Assembly: GCA_964030475.1 (NCBI GenBank)
Contig: CAXIPT010000002.1
Location: 17,660,790-17,724,789, forward strand
From: Tethya wilhelma
Lineage: Eukaryota; Porifera; Demospongiae; Tethyida; Tethyidae
DNA length: 64,000 nt
Direction: 5' to 3'
Position numbers and translations under genes: made by a program. How positions within the stretch are numbered: position 1 is the stretch's first letter; each line of letters opens with the position of its first letter. The notes under the pieces are model-generated. The model saw nothing but the letters and a program-made list of their open reading frames with translations, made no database searches and had not been told where the DNA came from. Positions 9,805-20,602 of the stretch are shown here, one piece after another.

Positions 9805-12666
9805 CTAGTACTCTTCCTGTTCATCGTCATAGCCATATTCCTCTCCAGGAGGCAACTCACCCTCTTGAGCCACGTACTCCTCTGGTGGTGGGTAATCTTC
9901 AGGGAGATACTCTTCCTGATCCTGATCCTGATATTCAGGTTCAGGGTTTTCAAAACCCTCCTATAGAGAGAAGAACACAGCGTAATGTGAACACTATAAT
10001 TGTGGATTATGGCTATTTGCTTTGTACAGAAGAGTGCATGATGATGTGATAACACAATGTAGTGGACAGAAAATGAAAACACAATTATGACAGTGTATAT
10101 AGCCTGTAAAAAATAACTACACAGATAAACAGGCCGTTTTTTAAACTTTGCTAATACTTACACTACACAATAATGCAAACTCACATCAGTGGCATACATG
10201 ATCTCCAGGATTCCCGCTACAACAGGGTCTGCTTCATTATCCTGACATATAAGTTCTATTTCTCTCAACTTTGAAAAATAGAAGTCTCTCTCTTTGCTTA
10301 TAGTTTGTATGTTATCATTTAACTCTGCAACCTACGTGCATGTGTATGTGGCAAGACTTAGCTATGTGCAACCATGTTGTAATTTATATTGTTTGCTGTG
10401 TTCAATCTAGAAAGTGTATACACACCTGAGTTTCTAGTTGTAATGCTTTTTCTTCGGCAGCTTTCAATTCACTAGCACTGACACCACCAGCTGATGGTTT
10501 TGTCACTTTTGTAGTTTTTGTCGTTCTCGACGTAGGTGCTGCTTTTGGCTGAACCCGGCCTTGGGACTGGACACGCCCCTGAGCAGGAGCACGGGAACCA
10601 GTTTGGATGCGTGATGTCGCTTGAGGTCGAGTTGCACCAAACTTTTTAACTCCTGTTGTCGTGGGCTTTTTTGGAGCTTAAAAGGAGGATGGGGAGGAAA
10701 AAAAATTTTTTTTAACTAGTGTAAGTGTGGTACATTCAATACCATGAACACTAACTTGTTTTAGACACAGCATTTCCAGTAGCCAAATCCTGGCCACCTC
10801 TTGCACCAGGAGCATCGTATGGTTCACCACCATAGTTTGCATCGAAGAACTTCTTAAACCACTGACAAAACTCAAAGTTGTCTTGGAAACGACCTTTTAC
10901 AAGTTTCTCAATCGGTACAGACTGTACAAGTGAAATTCAACATCATGGGAAAACACTGACAGTGGTACCAAAGTAACTTTTTAGAAGTTGAAAGAGTATT
11001 TGAAAATACATTTACCTTATCCACACCAACTTTCTTAAATGAGTCTTGTAATAATTTGAAGTTGGAAATATACTCATGTTCTAGTCGTGTGGCAAACTTC
11101 ACCCTCTTTAAAACAATGCATCCTACAAGCATGTGAACAGAACAATACACATTTGGGTAATTATAGCGTTCATTTAAGAATTGGGTACATTCCAGCTCAA
11201 TCGTATTGCAAACTGTCATACACTATTAAATGAAGGTTTTGTCACTTTTGTAGTTTTTGTCGTTCTCGACGTAGGTGCTGCTTTCGGCTGAACCCGGCCT
11301 TGGGACTGGACACGCCCCTGAGCAGGAGCACGGGAACCAGTTTGGATGCGTGATGTCGCTTGAGGTCGAGTTGCACCAAACTTTTTAACTCCTGTTGTTG
11401 TGGGCTTTTTTGGAGCTTTAAAGGAGGATGGGGAGAAAAAAAAAATTTTTTTTTTACTAGTGTAAGTGTGGTACATTCAATACCATGAACACTAACTTGT
11501 TTTAGACACAGCATTTCCAGTAGCCAAATCCTGGCCACCTCTTGCACCAGGAGCATCGTATGGTTCACCACCATAGTTTGCATCGAAGAACTTCTTAAAC
11601 CACTGACAAAACTCAAAGTTGTCTTGGAAACGACCTTTTACAAGTTTCTCAATCGGTACAGACTGTACAAGTGAAATTCAACATCATGGGAAAACACTGA
11701 CAGTGGTACCAAAGTAACTTTTTAGAAGTTGAAAGAGTATTTGAAAATACATTTACCTTATCCACACCAACTTTCTTAAATGAGTCTTGTAATAATTTGA
11801 AGTTGGAAATATACTCATGTTCTAGTCGTGTGGCAAACTTCACCCTCTTTAAAACAATGCATCCTACAAGCATGTGAACAGAACAATACACATTTGGGTA
11901 ATTATAGCGTTCATTTAAGAATTGGGTACATTCCAGCTCAATCGTATTGCAAACTGTCGTACACTATTAAATCACACCCACACATGTATATCCTGTTCAG
12001 ACACACACACACATACATGTACATACACATACATTTCTGTATGTAGCACACAACTACAGTAGCATCAACCAGTGTGTGTACTAGACTCACCTTCAAAGAG
12101 CATGTCCATAAACTGACAATAAGCAGCACCTAAGAGAGAATCACAACAATAACAGTGTCACAACCTCTGAGAGGAAGTGCAAACCGAGTTCAAATAACCC
12201 AGCTGAGAGCTGGCTGAGCTGATGTGCATAAGCGCGTGTCATAATAGTAGTACAGCTGTATCCAAGTGTTTGGATACATATATTTTACATCACTTCCATA
12301 GTCATAGAGTTGTTCAAATAATTTATAACCTCAGGTCCTCCTTATAAATAGTGTTTTAGAAAGAACGAAGAAAAAATAAAAAGGACCAACAAGATTTCGC
12401 TAATATGGGTACTTAGAGATTATAAGTAATCCACTGACAGAAATTTAATGTACAAGATATAATAATTGGGGAGGGGGGTATAATGGGAAACCACAGCCAT
12501 GCATCTTCAGCAAGGTCGTAAAATATTGATGACATAAAACTTTACCAGAGCAAAGCTCCTCAATCTTTGAATATTTAGCTTCCAAAGAGCCGTTGACCCA
12601 TTCTAACATTTCATGACGACTGAGGTTCTGTGTCGTGGCTGAAGTAGCGAACACGTTCACTGCCAT
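9805..12666 (-). CDS. MAPRE1: Microtubule plus-end tracking protein EB1 (MAPRE)
   Basis: Exons 12546-12666, 12091-12129, then a duplicated pair (11757-11863 and 11497-11662, or 11016-11122 and 10756-10921), 10426-10676, 10185-10331 and 9805-9960. The N-terminus ([38 protein letters not shown]) is the EB calponin-homology domain that binds microtubules. A basic Ser/Thr/Pro linker follows, then the EB1-specific coiled coil ([17 protein letters not shown]) and an acidic tail ending EEY, the motif recognised by CAP-Gly proteins. Start ATG at 12664-12666, stop at 9805-9807. It is the only clear EB gene here. The duplicated exons make the true mRNA uncertain. Confidence 0.9.
10496..11234. repeat. 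Tandem duplication inside EB1, unit 1
   Basis: About 740 bp, nearly identical to 11235-11972. It carries two CH-domain exons and, here, the complete linker exon, which continues beyond the unit to 10426. Confidence 0.9.
11235..11972. repeat. Tandem duplication inside EB1, unit 2
   Basis: Second unit. Its copy of the linker exon is cut at the duplication border, so reading on gives KPSFNSV and a stop instead of the rest of the linker and the coiled coil. Confidence 0.9.
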
Positions 12667-12964
12667 GGCTCATCGAGCAAATCCAAGCACCCTGTCCTTT
12701 TCAACGCAACCTTTTGAGTTTGAACCATGTGGTTGTCACATGATACTCACGTTCTCCACTAATATGTGGCGCGAAATACCACAAAATTGATCATGCACGA
12801 CATAACCACCCACGTGTGAAAACAACACCTGTTTCAAAAGATTCAAGACACAAAATTTAATGTAAGTGAACTGTTCAACATTTACAGGTAAAGAATTGTT
12901 GAGTACTTTATTCTAAGTAGTTGATTTTTCTACCTTTGCAGATTAGAATAGCCTACCTTGAGAC
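12667..12964. promoter_or_regulatory. Divergent promoter, EB1 / WASP-like gene
   Basis: The two start codons are 298 bp apart on opposite strands, so both promoters and 5' UTRs must lie here unless upstream exons exist. A CAG at about 12940, following a pyrimidine-rich stretch, may be an acceptor of a 5' UTR intron of the plus gene. Confidence 0.5.
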
Positions 12965-14290
12965 ATGGAAGAATCTACAGTGACCTCCAGTTCTGACCAA
13001 ACCAATCCTCAAAAGCGTCCACATCCACAAGTTGACCGCCAACAAGTCTTGGACAGGTTGTGTTCTCAGGAAGGAGGTTTTGGTGTCGTGTGTGCAACTG
13101 TCGCCACCCTGTACCAGTTCCAACAGCCAACTGCCGAATCCACTGCTGAGTCAGCAGAAAATGAAGCAGATGTTGATACACAAACGCAATGGAAAGTGAT
13201 TGGTTATGGGATCCCTGTGGTGATGGCCGAAAAGGGTAGTCTAGTTTTGAGTCTAGGTGATCTTGAACCGGCTACTGATGGTGATGGGCATCAATTTGCA
13301 ATTGAGTCTACATCCCAGTACACCACTCTGGACGAGTACTTTCACGTTTTTTTAGTTCATCCACGTGGCTCTGATGAATTACAGTGTTATGGTCTTGGAT
13401 TCTCTGATGTCGCAGTGGCCAAGAAGATCTTGTATGCAGTAAAACAGCTTGTGTTGTGCACTGATGCTTCTGGCTCTGAAACGGATGAGACAATTCCACC
13501 ACCATCGAAACGAAGCAAAATTGAAGGAGAAGGAGATGATGATTGGGTAGTGATTGAGCGTGAAGATATCCCCGTGTTACTGGGGGGTGATGGTGGAGCA
13601 GATACAACTGATAGCGGTCTCTTGAGTTCTCTTAGAGGTAAGACGAAATCACAAGATAAAGCCGAGCCAATGGAGATTGGTACGCCAACAGATTTCAAGC
13701 ACATTGCACATGTTGGCAAAGACACTCCGATCGGTGAATTCACTCGAGTGATTTCAGGCGATGTATCTGAATTGACGACGACAACTTCAACCGAACTAAC
13801 AGCTACGAAACAACCTGAAGAACCAGCTCCACCTCCCCCACCTGCCCCTCCACCCCCCAAGGTAAGACACCCCCTCCTGCTTTCACTCTCCCTCGAGCTC
13901 AAGAGCAAGCCAAACAAGGACACCAATACACAACCTGCTCCAACCTTTAGCATCTCACTGGAAGAGATTCTCAGCAAGAGTGCCGCTCTCAGACCAGTTG
14001 ATGGTCGCTCTAAGACCCTCCCTCGACCCCCTCCAAAACCAGAAAGGACAAAACTTGTGCGTGAGATTAGTTCATTCAGTCGTGACACTCTTCGACACGT
14101 CACTCCCAAGAGTAAAGACAGTACTGACTCACACGATGAGCCGTTGAGTCTCCAATCACTCATGAAAGCCGGGTTAGAGAAGATGAAGCAAAGGCTTCAA
14201 AACACGAATGTTGTGGGAAACATCAACAATGAAGGTAAGGAGGAAGGATTTGACGATGAGTTTGATGGAGCTCTGTTTGTTGAAGAGTGA
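12965..14290 (+). CDS. WASP-like actin nucleation-promoting protein, intronless
   Basis: A single exon of 441 codons. Residues about 75-163 resemble a WH1/EVH1 domain (QWKVIGYGIPV ... YFHVFLVHP ... LQCYGLGFSDVAVAKKIL). Then come an acidic/polar region, a polyproline run at about 287-299, a WH2-like helix at about 328-345 (LEEILSKSAALRPV), a second amphipathic helix at about 393-412 (LQSLMKAGLEKMKQRL) like the C region, and an acidic tail (EEGFDDEFDGALFVEE). That order is the WASP order and would bind G-actin and Arp2/3. No GBD/CRIB motif is evident. The assignment rests on architecture and short motifs, so an unrelated EVH1/proline-rich protein is possible. Confidence 0.5.
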   Translation: MEESTVTSSSDQTNPQKRPHPQVDRQQVLDRLCSQEGGFGVVCATVATLYQFQQPTAESTAESAENEADVDTQTQWKVIGYGIPVVMAEKGSLVLSLGDLEPATDGDGHQFAIESTSQYTTLDEYFHVFLVHPRGSDELQCYGLGFSDVAVAKKILYAVKQLVLCTDASGSETDETIPPPSKRSKIEGEGDDDWVVIEREDIPVLLGGDGGADTTDSGLLSSLRGKTKSQDKAEPMEIGTPTDFKHIAHVGKDTPIGEFTRVISGDVSELTTTTSTELTATKQPEEPAPPPPPAPPPPKVRHPLLLSLSLELKSKPNKDTNTQPAPTFSISLEEILSKSAALRPVDGRSKTLPRPPPKPERTKLVREISSFSRDTLRHVTPKSKDSTDSHDEPLSLQSLMKAGLEKMKQRLQNTNVVGNINNEGKEEGFDDEFDGALFVEE

Positions 14291-14460
14291 ATCTTTCAAA
14301 TCTATTTAGCAGTTTATAGGACAATAGGTTGGACATTTTATTGAATTTTAGTTTTTATTAGTAATGTCTGTATACTTGTATAACTTTGTCAGCTGATAAA
14401 TTGCTATTTTTAGTAACACTTGTAAGTTTTACTAAAATTATTTGTAAACAAACAGTGCAA

Positions 14461-15783
14461 ATGGCAGCGGTTGGCTCAATGTTGCGCAAGAGTGGAGAAA
14501 GCACTCTAGTGTTGTATTTCTGTCTCTTTCTACTGCTGCTTGCTTGGACTCGAGCTACACAAGATAAGACGCAGGAATTAAATCAGTCGAGATTGTGTCA
14601 CGAACAATGTGCAGGTTCACTCATCAAGAAGGGCTTCGTTCAACAGCAGTGTAGTAACAGTCAGAGTGATACTTCAGTGGAAGGAAGGTGTTGCATGGAA
14701 CAACGATGTGAAACTGAGAGTCATGAGGTTGGAAATTGCACTAAGGTAGTGGTTGGGTGAGTGAGCTTTGATACCCCAATTAATGAGCACCTTACATGCT
14801 GTAGAGCTCTCTCTCTCCCTCTGCAGACTGGATTGGAGCCACTGTAACCTAACATCACTTGCCAACTACACATTTGAATCAGTTGGCAGCACACTTTGTT
14901 GGCTGTAGGTTCTGTTGGTGCTTTCAATGTTCATAATTTACACTATGTTTCCATATCCACTGTACTGATGCAGAGATGTTTCTGGAAATGAATTGAGCAA
15001 CAGCAGCATTGCAAATAGAGCATTTGGTGGACTTCTTAACATCACACACCTGTGAGTCATTTTTTTTTATGTTTGTGAGAGTCGATCCAATGACCATCCA
15101 TATTCACTATTGCACGTATGTACCACCAGAATTTTACCCAAGAAGGTGGACTGTGAAGAGTCAGTGTGGGAAAATCATTCATCTACTGACCATGGAAATC
15201 TCTGTGCTCATCCCATTTGGCCTTGTGGATGGCCAGGTATTGTATGCTCAAAATTATACCAAGTTTTAACCCGTCATGTTTACTTGACTCTATTTCCTAT
15301 AGCCTTGTTTCCAGCTGATAGTCACAAGACTCACAACGCATCAGGTATGATCAATCATCTAGTACACTATTGAAATGGATGGATATGAGAGTTCCTTGTG
15401 TCATCTCAGCAGGGAATGCCACCGAGTTCTGTCCCGAGTTTTCCTCCTGTGTTGATGATGGACCTGGACTGCATCAGTGTGTCTGCAAGCCAGGATACTA
15501 TGGATACAAGTGTTTGTTGTGGGTACGTTGATGTGTTGACTAGCACTGCATGTAATCTTGATAATGGTTTTGTGTTTATGCTGTGGGACAGGGAGAATTC
15601 CCTTATGTTACATTCTTTGTGAGCTCCGTCAGTGGAACATTGGTGGTTATTGTGATCAATTGGACGTTAAGACTTCTACATCGGTAAGTGGTGGTTGCTT
15701 TCCTGTCCTTGTATGTATTATAACCTGTATGTGCAACTTATAATAGGCACTATGTGAGTTCTAGTAATACTGTATCCAGATAG
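14461..15783 (+). CDS. ATRAID: ATRAID-like type I membrane protein (APR3)
   Basis: Nine exons chain in frame, ending at TAG 15781-15783. The start at 14461 gives a hydrophobic signal sequence (LVLYFCLFLLLLAW). It continues with a Cys-rich part (CHEQCAG, CCMEQRCE), leucine-rich-repeat-like segments (GLDWSHCNLTSLANYTF, LDVSGNELSN, FGGLLNITHL), a single EGF-like module (CPEFSSCVDDGPGLHQCVC...GYYGYKC), one transmembrane helix (about VTFFVSSVSGTLVVIVIN) and a short basic cytosolic tail. This order matches human ATRAID, a membrane glycoprotein of the secretory and lysosomal route. An upstream in-frame Met (14386) was not chosen because it would bury the signal sequence. Confidence 0.85.
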
Positions 15784-15806
15784 CAAGCCATCATTGCATT
15801 TGACTG

Positions 15807-18599
15807 TTATTTTTGTTTCTTTTGACTCTCTGCAATATCCTCCCATTTCTCCATGTTGTTTCTGTAAAATACATGACATTGTGTGGTATGTTCTGTTGTG
15901 TTATGAGCTGCTCTGTGTATTAAACTTACAGTGCTCCTTCCAATAGTATACTTATATGTGGTAATGCAGTTCTCAGTAGTATGCAGCATGGTTTAGTGAT
16001 GCCTTTGATGAATCCAACCTGTACCAAAGTGCATGCTGTGATTCTAATTGCATCGTAATATCATCTTGCATATCATGTGTGGATTCTTACTTGACATGAT
16101 GCTAGTTGGTGCTTGAAATCCCTGTTCATCATTTGTATTGGCTCCAGTCCTATGCTCTTCTCAAAATCCCCCTAACATGTGTACGTACTTTTATGATAGC
16201 TGCCTTTACTTTAGCTTGTACTTTGTACGCCTATACCTGATTGTAGAATTCCTCGTAGAGTGACTGTACACTGGATGATTGGTGCTTCCATGGTTTGCAT
16301 GTGCAGTTCAAATCACTTATGGTCATCATGAGGCATTTTACCAACTCTCTGGGAGCAAGAAATACCAGATTATTTTAGCTATCTATAGGTCAATACACAC
16401 TCATACTTGTGACGTGGAATGTCCCAACTAAACAGTCCAGATTCAATGATGCTGGAAAGATTTGCCTTATTTTCAAAGAAATTCACCAAATCTGTAGCTA
16501 GTATAGCATTTTGAATGATCGTCAAAACCTGGGATGGAAAAATATAGCCAGATAAAGCCACATATTCACACTACATATAGCACAAGGTTCTGTAGCATAC
16601 TGTTTTGTACTCTTCTTCACTCAAGTGAGAGAAAATGTTAAGGCCGTCCAGTTGTAGCAGTGCCAAGGTCTGGCAGAAATGATGACACTCCAGTGTTGAT
16701 ACAGGATAGAGTTGAGCCATAGGAGCATTTGTCTTTGAGAGGAAGGCATTGTTGAAACCACGATGATCAAGATCATGACACAAAGCAGCCCAAACCAAGG
16801 ACAGTTTCTATAGCAAACATTGTGGAATTGAACACACACACGTGCACACGCATATAACTTAGTCTCACCTCCAACTCTGTGAACCTATTTGGTGCCCCCT
16901 TCAGTATCCAGTACATACAGTGAGCCACTGAGAAACCATGGTCCCAATTGTGATATGGCTCATTGCGGTAATTCTTGCACGCTGTCATTGAAAACTTCAG
17001 CATCTGGTCAACATCACACTGTGATGTGTCCACTAGATCTGTCAGCATTGTCACAACCAGCTGAGCTTTGGTCTTAGGGGATAGCTCGGATGAATTTAAT
17101 GTGAAACTGCTCAGAGGAAATGAATAGTCAACCCTTTGATGATCCACTTAAATTATATTTTTGTTCTGTCCTAAGTACCTTTCAATGGGGTATTGTTTCT
17201 TCGTAGGAAGTGGGGTTGCTTTCAGCATCTGAAATTCTTCCTCTGAACACTGTCTATGATAAGCCAATATTTCGTTTGTCAACTGCAGAAGGTAGTTTTC
17301 TTGGATAAGCAGGCATCAAAAATAATTTGTGTACAATGATATTGTAGTTTGTACTAACCTTGTGTTTATTCTCCAGCACCTGAAATTTGGTCTCTGCTTT
17401 GTAGCTGTGTACAATAAGTCCACAAATCACTGCAAGTGACTGAAAAACCTCCTCGTCTACAAAAGTGAAGTATCCTTCTTCTCTGTTCACAGCTTCTAAC
17501 ACACCAATGACTCTAAAAATTAAGAATAGATAATGGTTCCAAACTAAGTTAAATAATTATGTCACAGTATAAATACTTTTTCTCAACAATGAGAGGAGCA
17601 CAAAGAAGTGTCCGTGTACTGTAGCCAGTGAGTGCATCCACATCGCTGTTGAAGTATTCACACACATTAGCATCGGTAATATTTTGTAGTTGTCCTGTTT
17701 TTGCCACGTATCCTACTACTCCTTTGTCAATTGAAAACCTAGTAGATAGAAATCATTTTTTTAAAGTCTTGCTTGGATGCCATGCGCATTCACATGACAT
17801 GACTTACTTGACTTGTTGTCCTTTGTAGGTAATAACATCACTCTTTCTCTTTCCCAACTGGTTAACAAATTCTCCAATTAATGTTGGTAGAGGTCCTCTG
17901 GATGGAATTTCTGGTTCCAATTTCATCCTCGACAAGTTTCGGCCCTCTACTTTATTCACACTGAATATTTGGGCATACAATTCCTTGCCAGAATCGTCCA
18001 ACAGAAACATAGCTGCACGATCAGCTTTTACAAGCTGTACTGCCGCTGACTACAGTATCATGCAGGAGCAAACAATGGGGTGTCATGACAAAGTTAATAT
18101 TAAACTAATAATTAATTTTTTTATTGCCAAAACAAACCTCAATTCTTTGTAGAATCACTTCATAACCTGTTCCTTTATCCAGCATTAACCTATTATAAAT
18201 TTGTTTATATTCAGTATAATCTTATAAATACAGATGTAAAGGATCATAAAATTCACCTTGTCAACTCCATCACAGTTTTTCCAAGCAACCTTTCCTGTGA
18301 TCTTATCTCAGCTTTCGTTTGTGCCTTCATTCGTAGCAATTCTTCCAGTTGCTCTTGTGTGACATCTTGTATGATAATGTCTTCAAGAAGGTTCCTGTGA
18401 GTCTGCAGGTATTGCCTCACATTCTGTCTTGAAAACTCTAAAAGAACATGCACTTATTAATTTTGTTGACAATTCAATGTTGATGAATACCATTACCCTG
18501 GGTGGAGCTGAAACTGGAAGGCTGCACGTGCGACTCAGAACGGGTGATAGGCAATGGAGCCGTTGGTCTTCCTCTTAGGAGTCTAGAAGGAGAAGACAT
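15807..18599 (-). CDS. GAF-domain cyclic nucleotide phosphodiesterase
   Basis: A multi-exon gene starting at 18597-18599 (MSSPSRLLRGRP) and ending at 15807-15809. After a predicted helix-rich N-terminus comes one GAF domain (AAMFLLDDSGKELYAQIF ... GVVGYVAKTG ... VIGVLEAVNREEGYFTFVDEE, with an NKFDE-like signature). The class I PDE catalytic domain follows: HNWDHGFSVAH, ALCHDLDHRGFNN, ATDL, and the last exons near 16.3, 16.15, 16.05 and 15.85 kb (LMMTISDLNCTCKPW, EPIQMMNRDF, VGFIKGITKP, MEKWEDIAE). It hydrolyses cAMP and/or cGMP; which cannot be told by eye. PDE2/5/6/10/11 usually have two GAF domains, and I see only one clearly. It converges on ATRAID with 23 bp between stop codons. Confidence 0.87.
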
Positions 18600-18854
18600 T
18601 TTAACTTTTTTAGCTCAGTGTTGCCAAGTCCCTTGCAGGGCGTAGCTAGGCATCACGGTGCATTTGCACTGATTGGTCACAAAGCTATGAAATTCCCGCG
18701 CATTTGCCGCGTAAATTGCTGCTAATGATTCCTAATGTAGAAATTGTCTAATCCATCTTCCAAATCTCACACCTCATTGTTTATTGCAGCCTTACGCTGT
18801 TCCCCAAAAAGTTAGTCTGCAGCAATATATTCATTTGGTGGAGAGGAATCTGAG
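18600..18854. promoter_or_regulatory. Divergent promoter, PDE / 222-residue gene
   Basis: 255 bp between divergent start codons. The part next to the PDE gene has more CG dinucleotides (for example around 18695-18715). Confidence 0.45.
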
Positions 18855-19523
18855 ATGTCTTGTTCTACTCCTAGATACAATGGAAGAAGTGCAAATAGTC
18901 GAGTTTCATCAAGTCTGATAGCAGTAAGGAGCTCTCCTGCTCAAGTGAGCACAATTAGAAGCAGACCTGTTTCTGAATTCCATAGCTATTTTGCATGGTC
19001 TGCACATCAATGGAAGAAGTTGCCTGCACAAGGATGTGATCCATTCCATAATGATCCACGTAATCTCATTGATGCTCCCAGAGGGTTTAGTGCACCTGTA
19101 AAATCTTCACTCAGCAAGTTCGCCTACAGCCACACAGAGAGAGCATTCAATAATAAAGTAGGATACACCTGGATTCCTTACTCTCTCCGGTTTTTACTTT
19201 GTTCACAAGAAACTAACCATTCCATGAATTCGTACATCAGACTGAATCAAGAATCAAAGAAAAGCCTGCATTCTAAAAGCAAACTGAAGATGCCACCAAT
19301 TCAATGCCAGCAGCTATATGTCAGCAGGTCATGGATTTGGGATAAAGAAGAAGCACAGAGTGAGAGTAAGAAGAAGGTTACCAGAAGTTACAGTGAATTT
19401 ATGAAGAGTCCTTACTTGAAGAATGCAGACTTTGACTCACCACACTATGCAAGAAGCTATGGCCATGTGGTACAGAGCAACTACAAATGTGAAGCTTGGT
19501 TGAGAAGTAACGATAGCATATGA
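18855..19523 (+). CDS. Unrecognised 222-residue protein
   Basis: An open single-exon frame from ATG 18855 to TGA 19521-19523. It is Ser-, Lys- and Arg-rich, with aromatic clusters (FHSYFAWSAHQWKKLP, YTWIPYSLRF). No signal peptide, transmembrane segment or coiled coil is evident. Its placement between a divergent promoter and ACOT13, with only 78 bp to the next ATG, argues for a real gene. I do not recognise the family. Confidence 0.6.
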   Translation: MSCSTPRYNGRSANSRVSSSLIAVRSSPAQVSTIRSRPVSEFHSYFAWSAHQWKKLPAQGCDPFHNDPRNLIDAPRGFSAPVKSSLSKFAYSHTERAFNNKVGYTWIPYSLRFLLCSQETNHSMNSYIRLNQESKKSLHSKSKLKMPPIQCQQLYVSRSWIWDKEEAQSESKKKVTRSYSEFMKSPYLKNADFDSPHYARSYGHVVQSNYKCEAWLRSNDSI

Positions 19524-19601
19524 AGCATTGTGCATAATTAAAAAAATTAGAGTTTGCATGGGGCGGGGCTCAAGGAGTGCAAAGGTCATAAAGTTCTAAA
19601 G

Positions 19602-20202
19602 ATGGCGGTGTTGAAGTCTCTTCAGTCAGTGCTGAAAATGCTAGTAGAAAGCAAGGGATTCGACAAAACACTAAGAAATGTAATTAAATTTATAATTATC
19701 GAAAGTAGATACTGAAATCATAGCCAGATTGCTCATGTAATCAGCAGCTTATGATGATTTCTCTCCACGCCATCCTATGACTATAAACTTTGCAGGTTGA
19801 AGTAGTATCAGCATCTGCTGGAAAATGTGTATGTCAAGTGACTGTAGATGAGTCTCATTTGAACAGAGTAGGAGGATTGCATGGTGGATTCACAGCTACT
19901 TTAGTAGATAACGTGTCGACACTGGCCATCATGTCTGCTGACTGTCATCCAGGAGTTAGTGTTGACTTGAACGTTTCGTAAGTTTGCACAGAATCATACT
20001 GAAACATACAATCTTTTCTTTTCAATAATTGTATTCTGTGTGTAGTTATTTGAAAGGAGCAAGACTTGGTGATGTTTTGGAGATTCAGTCGGAATGTCTG
20101 AAGAAAGGAAAGAATTTAGCATTTGCAAATGTGAATATCTTGAATAAAGAGAATGGTACTCTGATAGCCACTGGCAGACAAACAAAATATGTAGACCTCT
20201 GA
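19602..20202 (+). CDS. ACOT13: Acyl-CoA thioesterase 13 (THEM2), hotdog fold
   Basis: Three exons, 19602-19679, 19796-19977 and 20046-20202, about 138 residues, the usual family length. The central motif GGLHGGFTATLVDNVSTLA holds the HGG loop and the Asp that act in hotdog thioesterases, and VSVDLNVSYLKGARLGD is the following strand pair. The family hydrolyses medium to long acyl-CoA as a tetramer, often at mitochondria. The closely placed upstream gene suggests compact spacing rather than co-function. Confidence 0.9.
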
Positions 20203-20602
20203 CTCATATTCACTGTCATAATTTATTTATAAATAATTGTGTATTTAATTATTCCCACATTTTCTTCACTATCGACCTTTACCCAATAATTTTTCCCGCC
20301 TGTTTCGGAAATATTCATGAACCAGTTGGGTGAGAACGAACAGCTACCATCCCCTCCAGCTGCTCAACTCGTCTCTACTTCACAAAGAACACCTGAAGAG
20401 AGGTAAGCTGCCAAGATTTTGAGTACAAGTTATCAAAAAAGCACGACAACAGTCTCCCTTGTCTGTATCAATCAAGTAGTCGAAAAAACGTGGCAGATGT
20501 GATCAGTTGTCTACATTTTCACCTCTTATTTCTCTTCATGAATATCCTACTACAGGGTAGACCTTTTCTATACACTGGGTGTCAAGTTTTTCTCAAGAAG
20601 AA
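20203..20602. other. 5' region of ATAD2 with a possible leader exon
   Basis: An ATG near 20317 opens a short frame (MNQLGENEQLPSPP...) ending at a good GT donor at about 20401, and an acceptor exists near 20556. Joined, the frame stops across the ATAD2 start, so it would be a 5' UTR exon with a uORF and not coding. Confidence 0.35.

Noticed and set aside
13387..14163. 258-codon minus-strand frame
   Set aside because: Shadow of the plus-strand WASP-like gene; no domain resemblance or splice context.
20317..20401. Upstream ATG exon as the ATAD2 start
   Set aside because: Splicing to the next exon gives a frame that stops before joining the ATAD2 frame; kept as a possible UTR exon.
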